A stretch of 64,000 nucleotides of DNA from Streptosporangium sp. NBC_01756 (GTDB taxonomy: Bacteria > Actinomycetota > Actinomycetes > Streptosporangiales > Streptosporangiaceae). Shown here in pieces: positions 49,224 to 56,711 of the stretch. Below the pieces are notes generated by a model that worked only from the letters and a program-made list of their open reading frames with translations, did no database searches and was not told where the DNA came from. The stretch's first letter is position 1. Every line of letters begins with the position of its first letter. A program made the position numbers and the translations under genes. The stretch is from contig NZ_CP109130.1 in the NCBI RefSeq assembly GCF_035917975.1, positions 2,170,001-2,234,000 on the forward strand, given 5' to 3'.

Positions 49224-51691
49224 CCGGCCGCGAGATCGGATTCGAGTGGGCACTGGAGGGGAAGCGGCCCGGCGCCCATCACGACTACGAACTGCTCTCC
49301 TGGAGCGACGACCGCCTCGGGCCTGAGGTGTTCGAGGAGATCAGGAGCAGATATGCCATGGGTCTCTCGGCGGATCTGCCGCAGGTGACGATCGCGGTCG
49401 CGGCGACCAAGGAGCGCGAACGGGTGTCGCGCCACATCGTGCTCGCGATCCAGAAATGGTCCGGGCACCGGGACGCCACCAACCGCAAGATCGTCCACAC
49501 CCACTGGTTCTACGTCCCGTACCAGGAACTGGCCGCCCATCAGGTGTCCTACGAGGCGCTCTACCACGCCCTCGCGAACCTGCCGGTGACCCCGTCCCCT
49601 CCGCTGACCGTACGCGTGCCGGAGCTCGACCCCACGGCCCTGGGCCCCGGGCCGGACGCGCGGTGCGCCGCCGCGCTCCTGCTGACCGGGCGGCCCGTCT
49701 GCGTGGTGGGCGCGGACCGGGTCCCCATGATCGAACGGTTGCGCTTTCTGGACACCGTCGCCGCGCTCCTGCCGTACGGCATGCGGTCCAGGCTGACCGC
49801 GGCGACCTGGACCAGCAGCACGGCCCGGCACAAGATCAGGCTGTCCTTCGCGCGGCACGCGCCGGAGAACGCCCACGAGGTGCGGTGGGGTCACGGAGCG
49901 GAGATCAGCCGGCGGGACAGCCCGGCGAACGTGTGCCTGGACCTGCTGGCCCGGCCCGATGTCCGGCTCGCAGACATGGTGCGGAGGCTCGCCGGGCTGA
50001 CCGATCCGCTGTCGTTCGGTCCCGAGGACGTACCGGTCGCCGTACGGCTGCTCGAACACGCCGGCTATCCCGAGCTGCTGCCCCCCGCCGCCACCGGCGC
50101 GTCGCGGGGGCCGAAGCACGTCGACTCGAAGACCTCCCGGTCAGGGAGCCCCGGTGCGGACACGGTCGTCGCGGCGGGGCGTCGAAAGGCCTTGCCCGGC
50201 CCCGCCGCGTCCGGTCCCGAGAACCGCGGGCCGGTTCCGGGAGGCGGCGGCGCCCCGGGAAGAGGAGGCGGCGTTCCCGGAGGAGGCGGCGTTCCCGGAG
50301 GAGGCGGCGTTCCCGGAGGAGGCGTCCCGGGCGGAGCCGGTATCCCCGGAGGCGGCGGCGTTCCGGGTCCCGAGGTGGTCCCACCCGCGCCGGGACCGGT
50401 TGAGCAGTGGCTGACCGCGCCCGTACGCCGGCTGCGGAAGCGGCTGCGCCCGGGCGCCGGTGAGGGGCCGGCCGTACCCGCACCCGGTGTGACGCCCGGT
50501 GCCGTGCCCGAGAGCCGGGGCACGCCTGCCGCGGCGACCGTGCCCTACCGGCCGACGGCCGCCGCGGGCCCGAGCGCCGTGCCGCCCTCGATGCAGACCG
50601 CGCTCGGCGGGCTGGAACAGGCCGGCCACGGGAGACGGTTCCGGTCCGGCTGGGGCCTGAACGGCAAGGCCACCGTGGTCGTGGCTTGCACGGCACTGGC
50701 CCTCACCCTGATCGGCACCGGTGTCGTCGCGATGCTGCGCGCTCCCGGCGGCGATCCCCCCGCCGAGGGGGACGCGGCCGGAATGGCACCGGGCACGGTC
50801 GTCGTCCAGGCCCCGTCCGGGCAGGAGGACGCGTTCGCCGGCAACATCGTGACCGAGGTCGTCCGGCAGATGGGCTACCGGTTCGAGCTCCGGCTGAGCG
50901 AGGCTCCCACCGTGACCGCGCCCGTCGCGGAGCCGGCCGTGGTCCTCGTGGAGATCCCTCCCGCAGATCCCGGCCTCTCGGGTGCCCAGCCGGCGCAGCC
51001 CGCTGATCCGCTGGCGGCGCAGGGATACTCCACGGTCGCCGCCATCCCGGTCCCGAACCGGGACGTCCTGGTCTACGACGCCGGTCTGATCGGGCCGGAC
51101 AGGTTGACGGCGGCCTTCGCACGTCCGGACGACGAGATCCGGATCTCGGTGCCGGACGCCGCCGAGGAGGGGCCCGCTCGGGAGGGGACCGAGCAGATCC
51201 TGCGGCAGCGCCATCCCTGGCTGCGGCTGAAGACCGTCCCGGCGCTCGACCCGCTGCGCGCCCTCCGGGACAAGGAGGTGCAGGCCGCCGTCGTGCCCCG
51301 CGGGGCCGCCCGTGACAGCGGTTACCAACGATCGGAAGCGCTCGCCGGGCTGCCGGGCCGCTCGCTGCTCATTCTGTGCAACCAGGCCGACGGCCACCCG
51401 CTGCGCGACGCGCTGGCCACGGTCGCCCGCTCCGTCGACCCCGGCAGGCTGGTATCGGAGGACTTCGACTCCCCGGTGACGGCGGCCGCCCGGCTGGTCG
51501 AGTCGGCCCTGCCATCGCCGTCCGTCCCCCAAGCCGGGGACCGGGGGCGCGGCTCCATCTGGCCCGCCCTCTCCCTGATCGCCGCCGGGGGCGCCGCCGG
51601 GTTCCTGGCCCTCCTGCTGGCGGTACGGCTGCCGGCCAGGATCGAGCCGCACCGGCACCCGCCGCGCCCGCCGTCCGCGCCGGGCGCCTGA
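49220..51691 (+). CDS. GAP1-like GTPase-associated protein with TM and extracytoplasmic binding-like domain
   Basis: An 823-residue protein with mixed architecture. N-terminal ~290 residues resemble GAP1 N/M domains that accompany TRAFAC GTPases (LPQVTIAVAATKERERVSRHI, THWFYVPYQELAAHQVSY, CVVGADRVPMIERLRFLDTV). Then come a Gly/Pro linker (about 335-395) with GGGGVP repeats, a Pro-rich stretch, a helix (about 483-505, ATVVVACTALALTLIGTGVV), an extracytoplasmic domain with periplasmic-binding-protein-like strands (VVVQAPSGQEDAFAGNIVTE, RISVPDAAEEG, KEVQAAVVPRGAARD) and a last helix (about 778-803). GTG start overlaps the GTPase stop. It could carry a signal across the membrane to the GTPase. 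Confidence 0.7.
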   Translation: MTGREIGFEWALEGKRPGAHHDYELLSWSDDRLGPEVFEEIRSRYAMGLSADLPQVTIAVAATKERERVSRHIVLAIQKWSGHRDATNRKIVHTHWFYVPYQELAAHQVSYEALYHALANLPVTPSPPLTVRVPELDPTALGPGPDARCAAALLLTGRPVCVVGADRVPMIERLRFLDTVAALLPYGMRSRLTAATWTSSTARHKIRLSFARHAPENAHEVRWGHGAEISRRDSPANVCLDLLARPDVRLADMVRRLAGLTDPLSFGPEDVPVAVRLLEHAGYPELLPPAATGASRGPKHVDSKTSRSGSPGADTVVAAGRRKALPGPAASGPENRGPVPGGGGAPGRGGGVPGGGGVPGGGGVPGGGVPGGAGIPGGGGVPGPEVVPPAPGPVEQWLTAPVRRLRKRLRPGAGEGPAVPAPGVTPGAVPESRGTPAAATVPYRPTAAAGPSAVPPSMQTALGGLEQAGHGRRFRSGWGLNGKATVVVACTALALTLIGTGVVAMLRAPGGDPPAEGDAAGMAPGTVVVQAPSGQEDAFAGNIVTEVVRQMGYRFELRLSEAPTVTAPVAEPAVVLVEIPPADPGLSGAQPAQPADPLAAQGYSTVAAIPVPNRDVLVYDAGLIGPDRLTAAFARPDDEIRISVPDAAEEGPAREGTEQILRQRHPWLRLKTVPALDPLRALRDKEVQAAVVPRGAARDSGYQRSEALAGLPGRSLLILCNQADGHPLRDALATVARSVDPGRLVSEDFDSPVTAAARLVESALPSPSVPQAGDRGRGSIWPALSLIAAGGAAGFLALLLAVRLPARIEPHRHPPRPPSAPGA
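50263..50330 (+). repeat. 18-bp coding tandem repeat (Gly/Pro linker)
   Basis: AGGAGGCGGCGTTCCCGG occurs three times in tandem (50263-50280, 50281-50298, 50299-50316) and then partially. It encodes GGGGVP-type hexapeptides in the linker of the GAP1-like protein and is prone to length variation. Confidence 0.85.
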
Positions 51692-51745
51692 CCTCGGCGG
51701 TCTGTCGGATGAGGGGCGCCTGACCTCGGCGGCCTGCCGGATGAG
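51682..51745 (+). repeat. 32-bp tandem duplication over a stop codon
   Basis: Two 32-base copies (51682-51713 and 51714-51745) differ at two positions. The first contains the TGA of the GAP1-like gene, the second lies in the following spacer. Confidence 0.85.
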
Positions 51746-51775
51746 GCTGCGTGACCGGGCCACTAGCCTGTGCTG

Positions 51776-52876
51776 GTGCCCAAGACATCGACCGAAGACC
51801 GCGAGTGGATCGCCGAGGCCATCCGCCGGGTGGAAGCGGACACCAACCGCAGCGCCGACACCCACCTGCACGTCGTCAACCTGCCCGGCCCACCCGGAAT
51901 CGACCTTTACCTCAAGGACGAGTCGGTGCACCCGACGGGCAGTCTCAAGCACCGGCTGGCCCGCTCACTGTTCCTGTACGCCCTGTGCAACGGCTGGATC
52001 CACCGCGACAGCACGGTCGTCGAGGCGTCCAGCGGCTCGACGGCGGTCAGCGAGGCCTATTTCGCCAGGCTGCTCGGCCTGCCGTTCATCGCCGTGATGC
52101 CGGAGGCGACCAGCAAGGAGAAGGTCGCGCTGATCGAGTGGCACGGCGGCCACTGCCACTTCGTGAAACGCTCCTCGGAGGTGTACGACGAGGCCCGCCG
52201 CGTCGCCGCCGAACGCGGCGGCCACTACATGGACCAGTTCACCTACGCCGAACGGGCGACCGACTGGCGCGGCAACAACAACATCGCCGAGTCCATCTTC
52301 GAGCAGATGGCCGCCGAACCGCACCCGGTACCGTCCTGGATCGTGGTCAGCGCGGGCACCGGCGGCACCTCGGCCACGATCGGCCGTTACGTCCGCTACC
52401 GCCGCCACCCGACCCGGGTGCTCGTCGCCGACCCCGAGGGCTCGGCCTTCTACCAGGGCTGGAGCCGCGGCACCTCCGACGTCACCATGTCCGCCCAGTC
52501 ACGCATTGAGGGCATCGGCCGCCCGCGCGTCGAGCCGTCCTTCGTCGGCGGGGTCATCGACGACATGGAGCAGGTGCCCGACGCCGCCTCGATCGCCACG
52601 ATGCGCTGGCTGTCGGCCCGGATGGGCCGGATGGTCGGCGCCTCCACCGGCACCAACGTCTGGGCCGCCCTGTGCCTCATCGAACGCATGCGCCACGCCG
52701 GTGAGCAGGGCAGCGTCGTCACGTTGCTGTGCGACGCCGGCGAACGGTATCTGAGCACCTACTTCGACGACGGCTGGCTCGCCGGGCACGGCATCGACAT
52801 CGCCCCCTACGCGCGCCTGCTGGACGCCTACGACGCGACGGGCGAACTCCTCCCTGCCACGGCGGTCCGCCTCTGA
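51776..52876 (+). CDS. PLP-dependent cysteine-synthase-family protein
   Basis: A 366-residue fold-type II PLP enzyme. PTGSLKHR carries the Schiff-base lysine (about residue 59), [12 protein letters not shown] the cofactor/substrate loop, and [12 protein letters not shown] the phosphate-binding glycines. It belongs to the cysteine synthase/cystathionine beta-synthase-like group, but the active-site loop (SSGST rather than TSGNTG) points to an atypical substrate. Start GTG 51776 follows TAGCCT by 6 bases and has no ribosome-binding site, so it is probably leaderless; GTG 51770 is the alternative. Confidence 0.85.
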   Translation: MPKTSTEDREWIAEAIRRVEADTNRSADTHLHVVNLPGPPGIDLYLKDESVHPTGSLKHRLARSLFLYALCNGWIHRDSTVVEASSGSTAVSEAYFARLLGLPFIAVMPEATSKEKVALIEWHGGHCHFVKRSSEVYDEARRVAAERGGHYMDQFTYAERATDWRGNNNIAESIFEQMAAEPHPVPSWIVVSAGTGGTSATIGRYVRYRRHPTRVLVADPEGSAFYQGWSRGTSDVTMSAQSRIEGIGRPRVEPSFVGGVIDDMEQVPDAASIATMRWLSARMGRMVGASTGTNVWAALCLIERMRHAGEQGSVVTLLCDAGERYLSTYFDDGWLAGHGIDIAPYARLLDAYDATGELLPATAVRL

Positions 52877-52967
52877 CGATGATTCCCCGGGACGGGGAGC
52901 CGGCGGATCGCCCCGACGTCCGGGCGAGCGCCGCCCGCATCGGCGAACAGGCGGAAGAAGCCCGCCG

Positions 52968-53564
52968 TCAGCCCACCGACAGCCCGCCGATCTCGGCCTG
53001 GTCCGCCTCGCTCCGCGCCCCGCGGGCGCGCCACTCGTCGGCGAGCACCGACCAGACCGCGATGTCGATGCGCCGGCTCTCGCCCGGGTAGGCCTGCCGC
53101 AAGGTGCCGTCGTGGGTCATGCCCAGCCGCTTGGCGACGTTGATGCTGCGCACGTTTTCGGCGTTGGCACGCCACTCGACGCGCTGGATGCCGCGCTCTC
53201 TCACCGCCCAGTCGACGATCCGCTCGACGGCGCGGGTGATCAGCCCGTTCCCCTCCGCACCGGGTTCGAGCCAGCAGCCCGCCTCGCAGACGCCCAGCGC
53301 GGGGTCGAACGACACGAACATCACGCCACCGACGAGTGTGCCCTCCAGCCAGATCCCCCAGATGCCGCCCGCGTCCTGTGACCACTTGTTGGCGTAGCGC
53401 CGCAGCACCGCACCGGCCTCGGCGAGGTCGGTGGCGACGAATGTCGGCGACACCCACGGCGAGATGTGCTCGCGTGCCCGGTCGAGATGGGCGAGGAACT
53501 CCTCGGCCGACCACGGCTCAAGCGGCCGCAGTTCGGCGCGGGCGGTGAGGGGAAGGGCGAACAT
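52968..53564 (-). CDS. GNAT family N-acetyltransferase (RimL/RimJ-like)
   Basis: A 198-residue GNAT enzyme: ELRPLEPWSAEEFLAHLDRA, GIWLEGTLVGGVMFVSFDP, LEPGAEGNGLITRAV (acetyl-CoA loop) and VEWRANAENVRSINVAKRLG. This matches ribosomal-protein-alanine or unrelated amino-group acetyltransferases. Start ATG 53564 has GCGGAGG 4 bases upstream; an in-frame ATG at 53585 overlaps the divergent regulator's promoter. It is divergent from TetR 53617, with about 50 bases between, so it is a probable target. Confidence 0.9.
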   Translation of the reverse strand: MFALPLTARAELRPLEPWSAEEFLAHLDRAREHISPWVSPTFVATDLAEAGAVLRRYANKWSQDAGGIWGIWLEGTLVGGVMFVSFDPALGVCEAGCWLEPGAEGNGLITRAVERIVDWAVRERGIQRVEWRANAENVRSINVAKRLGMTHDGTLRQAYPGESRRIDIAVWSVLADEWRARGARSEADQAEIGGLSVG

Positions 53565-53616
53565 CGGACCTCCGCAAAAGTTCATAACAAACGTTCGGTA
53601 TGTAGACTAGTAGGTC

Positions 53617-54222
53617 ATGAGCCCCGCGCGCACCGACCATGAGACACGCCGCCACGACGTCTCCGAGGCGGTCTGGCGAGTCCTCGCCGAGCACGGGTTC
53701 GCCGGCCTCACCCTGCGCGCGGTCGCGGCGGCCATGGGGGCTTCCACCGGGCTCGTCACGCACTACTTCGCGGGCAAGCACGAGCTGATCGTCCATGCCC
53801 TCGCCATCCTGGAGGCACGCACCCAGCAGCGTCCGCGCCTGAAGGCGCCCGCGATCGGACTGCCCACGCTGCGCACCCGCCTGCTCGACATGCTCCCGCT
53901 GACACCGGAGGGTGTGGCGATGAACCGGATCTGGGTCGGCTCCTGGGACGTGGCGCTCTCCGACCCCGCGCTCTTCAGCGCGCAGGCCACCCGGTATGAG
54001 CGCATCCGCGCGGGGCTGTGCACCGCGATCGAAGACGCGCGGCACCGGGGCGAGCTGCCCGCTCGGGCCGATACGCAGCGGCTGGCGACGACTGCGCTGT
54101 CCTTCACGCACGGCCTGGTGGTGCAGACGCTCTTCGCCCCGGAAAGATTCCCGGCGGAGCACCAGATCGAGCTCGTCGACGACTTCCTCGCCACGCTCAC
54201 CACCGAACGCGACCACGAATGA
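53617..54222 (+). CDS. TetR family regulator
   Basis: A 201-residue TetR/BetI-like regulator. HTH at about 14-60 (VSEAVWRVLAEHGFAGLTLR, ASTGLVTHYFAGKHELIVHA). The C-terminal ligand domain contains WVGSWDVALSDPALFSAQ. TAGACT (53603-53608) with a short leader lies upstream. Divergent from the GNAT gene; AACGTTCGGTATGT-type bases between them may be the operator. No clear ligand. Confidence 0.9.
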   Translation: MSPARTDHETRRHDVSEAVWRVLAEHGFAGLTLRAVAAAMGASTGLVTHYFAGKHELIVHALAILEARTQQRPRLKAPAIGLPTLRTRLLDMLPLTPEGVAMNRIWVGSWDVALSDPALFSAQATRYERIRAGLCTAIEDARHRGELPARADTQRLATTALSFTHGLVVQTLFAPERFPAEHQIELVDDFLATLTTERDHE

Positions 54223-54253
54223 CCGGCGGACCCGCCAGGGTGCCCGTGAAACA

Positions 54254-54290
54254 AGAAAGCCCAGGTCAGCTGCACTGACCTGGGCTTTCT
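54254..54290. terminator. bidirectional terminator
   Basis: A perfect 16-bp stem (54254-54269 with 54275-54290). On the minus strand it follows the tRNA-Lys and is followed by CTTGTTT; on the plus strand it follows the TetR gene. Confidence 0.9.
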
Positions 54291-54295
54291 GCCGG

Positions 54296-54369
54296 TGCGC
54301 CGCCAGGGACTCGAACCCCGGACCCGCTGATTAAGAGTCAGCTGCTCTAACCAACTGAGCTAGCGGCGC
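54296..54369 (-). tRNA. tRNA-Lys (anticodon CTT)
   Basis: Read on the minus strand: acceptor GCGCCGC/GCGGCGC, D-arm TAGCTCAGTTGGTTAGAGC, anticodon loop CTCTTAA with anticodon CTT, and T-arm GGTTCGAGTCC. The discriminator is A and the 3' CCA is not fully encoded (ACCG follows). Confidence 0.97.
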
Positions 54370-54470
54370 TTGAAGCTCTTGAAGGATAGCGCATTTCGCC
54401 GGACGCTTCGAAATCAGCGGAGATCAGCGACTAAGGTAGAACAACATTCTGTCCTGTACTGGGAGTGCAC

Positions 54471-55322
54471 ATGTGGTTCGCCTCGCCCGCCGACGTCCGG
54501 GAGCGGCTCAGCGCCGTGGACTACCTCACGGATGACTCCATCGCGACCTCGGTCTTCCTGGCCGGCGCGCTCGGCAAACCGCTCCTCGCCGAGGGGCCGG
54601 CGGGGGTGGGCAAGACCCAGCTCGCCAAGGCCGTGGCGGCGGCGACCGGGGCACAGCTCGTCCGGTTGCAGTGCTACGAGGGGCTCGACGAGGCCAGGGC
54701 GCTGTACGAGTGGAACTACAAGAAGCAGCTCCTGCGCATCCAGGCCGGGAACGGCGAGGACTGGGACGCCACCCACGACGACATCTTCACCGAGGAGTTC
54801 CTGCTGGAGCGGCCCCTGCTGCGGGCGATCCGGTCGCAGGAACCGACGGTCCTGCTGATCGACGAGACCGACAAGGCCGACGTGGAGGTGGAGGGCCTGC
54901 TGCTGGAGATCCTCTCCGACTACCAGGTCACGATCCCCGAGCTGGGCACGATCACCGCCGTACGGCGGCCGTACGTGGTGCTGACCTCCAACGCGACCCG
55001 CGAGCTGTCGGAGGCCCTGAAGCGGCGCTGTCTCTATCTGCACCTGGAGTATCCGACGCCGGAGCGCGAGCGCGACATCGTGCTGGCCCAGGTGCCCGCG
55101 ATCGAGGCGGGCCTGGCCGAGCAGCTCGCCCGTACGGTCGCCACCCTGCGCACCCTTGAGCTGAAGAAGTCCCCCTCGATCGCCGAGACCGTCGACTGGG
55201 CCCACACGCTGCTCGCACTGGGCCGGACCGAACTGGACGGAGCGACGGTCGGCGCCACCCTCGGCGTGGTGCTCAAGCACGCCTCCGACCAGACCCGCGC
55301 CCGCAAGGAACTGGCGCTGTGA
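54471..55322 (+). CDS. MoxR-type AAA+ ATPase
   Basis: A 283-residue AAA+ ATPase of the MoxR/CoxD kind. Walker A GPAGVGKT (about 38-45), Walker B LLIDETDKAD (about 123-132), sensor 1 VLTSNATREL, and the arginine region EALKRRCLYLHLEYP. Such ATPases act with vWA-domain partners as metal-insertion or assembly chaperones. The next gene, in GTGA overlap, is that partner. ATG 54471 has GGGAG 6 bases upstream. No CO-dehydrogenase or other target gene is nearby. Confidence 0.92.
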   Translation: MWFASPADVRERLSAVDYLTDDSIATSVFLAGALGKPLLAEGPAGVGKTQLAKAVAAATGAQLVRLQCYEGLDEARALYEWNYKKQLLRIQAGNGEDWDATHDDIFTEEFLLERPLLRAIRSQEPTVLLIDETDKADVEVEGLLLEILSDYQVTIPELGTITAVRRPYVVLTSNATRELSEALKRRCLYLHLEYPTPERERDIVLAQVPAIEAGLAEQLARTVATLRTLELKKSPSIAETVDWAHTLLALGRTELDGATVGATLGVVLKHASDQTRARKELAL

Positions 55323-56692
55323 GTCTTCTCGACCGGCATGTCGGCTTCGTGCACGCGCTGCGCGAGGCCGGGCTGCCGGTGTCCCTGGCCGAGGGGCTGG
55401 ACGCGGCGCGGGCGCTGCAGGTGATCGACCTGGCCGAGCGGGAGTCGCTGCGCGCCGCCTACGCCGCGACCCTGGTCAAGCGGCCCTCATACCGGCCGGG
55501 TTTCGACACGCTCTTCGACCTGTGGTTCCCCGCCTCGACCACCGGCCTCTCCGGCCCGCGCCCGGAAGTCCCGGGAGACGGCCAGGACGTCGTCGACCTG
55601 GAGACCGCCGGGGTGCCCGAGCTCCGGGACCGGCTGGCCGAGCTGCTGCTGGGCGCCGACGGGATGAACGAGTTCGCGCGGGCGATGGTGGAGCGGTTCG
55701 GACGCCAGGCCGCCGGGCCGGGACGGCAGAACTGGTTCTCCTACCCCGTGCTGCGGGCGCTCTCCCCCGAGACGCTCATGGCCCGGCTGCTGGCGGAGGT
55801 GCTGGCCGGCCAGGAGCGCGGCGGCCTGGCCGAGAAGGTCGCCCGGCAGCGGATCGGCGAGAACACCAGGCGGTTCACCGACGCCGTCTCCACCGATGTA
55901 CGCCGCCGGATCGCCGAGGACTCCGGCATCGAGCGGATCGCCCGCTCCGCCGTACGGTCTCCGCTGGAGCAGCTCGACTTCCTCCGGGTGACGAAGGCCG
56001 ACCTGGCCAGGCTGCGCCGGGAGGTCCACCCGCTCGCCCGCCGACTGGCCACCCGGCTGACCGTCAAGCACCGGCTCGGCCACCGGGGCCGGCTGGACTT
56101 CCGCCGGACCGTGCGGGCCTCGCTGTCCAGCGGCGGCGTGCCGCTGACCGTCTTCAACAAGCCGCGCCGCCCGCACCGGCCCGAACTGGTCGTCCTCTGC
56201 GACACCAGCGACTCGGTCGCCTCCTTCGCCCACTTCACACTGCTGCTGACCTACGCGCTGCGCGAGCAGTTCGCCAAGGTCCGCGCGTTCGGCTTCGTGG
56301 ACACCGTGGACGAGATCACCCGGTTCTTCGTCCCCGGCGCCGACGTGGCCGAGGCGATGACCAAGCTGGCCGCCGAGGCCGACATGGTGCGCTTCGGCCG
56401 GACCAACTACGGCAACGCGTTCGAGAGGTTCGCCGAGCGGTACGGCGACGCCGTCGGACCGAAGACGTCGCTGCTGATCCTGGGCGACGCGCGCTCCAAC
56501 TACCAGCCGCCCGCGCTGGAGACGCTGAAGCGGCTGACCAAGGAGGCCCGGCACGCCTACTGGCTCAACCCCGAACCGGTGAGCCAGTGGGACACCGGCG
56601 ACTCACTGGCCACCGCTTACGGCGGAGTGGTCCCGATGCACGAGTGCCGCAATGTCGTCCAACTCGCCGCCTTCATCGAGGAACTCGCCTGA
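55319..56692 (+). CDS. vWA-domain protein (CoxE-like)
   Basis: A 457-residue partner of the MoxR ATPase. The N-terminal ~250 residues are helical (LREAGLPVSLAEGLDAARAL). The C-terminal vWA domain has the metal-ion-dependent site LCDTSDSVASF (DxSxS, about 296-306) and GFVDTVDE, and ends ECRNVVQLAAFIEEL. This matches CoxE-like proteins of MoxR-vWA chaperone pairs. GTG start overlaps the ATPase stop. Confidence 0.9.
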   Translation: MSLLDRHVGFVHALREAGLPVSLAEGLDAARALQVIDLAERESLRAAYAATLVKRPSYRPGFDTLFDLWFPASTTGLSGPRPEVPGDGQDVVDLETAGVPELRDRLAELLLGADGMNEFARAMVERFGRQAAGPGRQNWFSYPVLRALSPETLMARLLAEVLAGQERGGLAEKVARQRIGENTRRFTDAVSTDVRRRIAEDSGIERIARSAVRSPLEQLDFLRVTKADLARLRREVHPLARRLATRLTVKHRLGHRGRLDFRRTVRASLSSGGVPLTVFNKPRRPHRPELVVLCDTSDSVASFAHFTLLLTYALREQFAKVRAFGFVDTVDEITRFFVPGADVAEAMTKLAAEADMVRFGRTNYGNAFERFAERYGDAVGPKTSLLILGDARSNYQPPALETLKRLTKEARHAYWLNPEPVSQWDTGDSLATAYGGVVPMHECRNVVQLAAFIEELA

Positions 56693-56711
56693 CGACGAAG
56701 GCGGTGGAGGG

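Noticed and set aside
54471-56692. MoxR-vWA pair as a ternary conflict system
   Set aside because: Only the two classical CoxD/CoxE-like components are present, with no third effector gene in the unit; a chaperone pair is the simpler reading.
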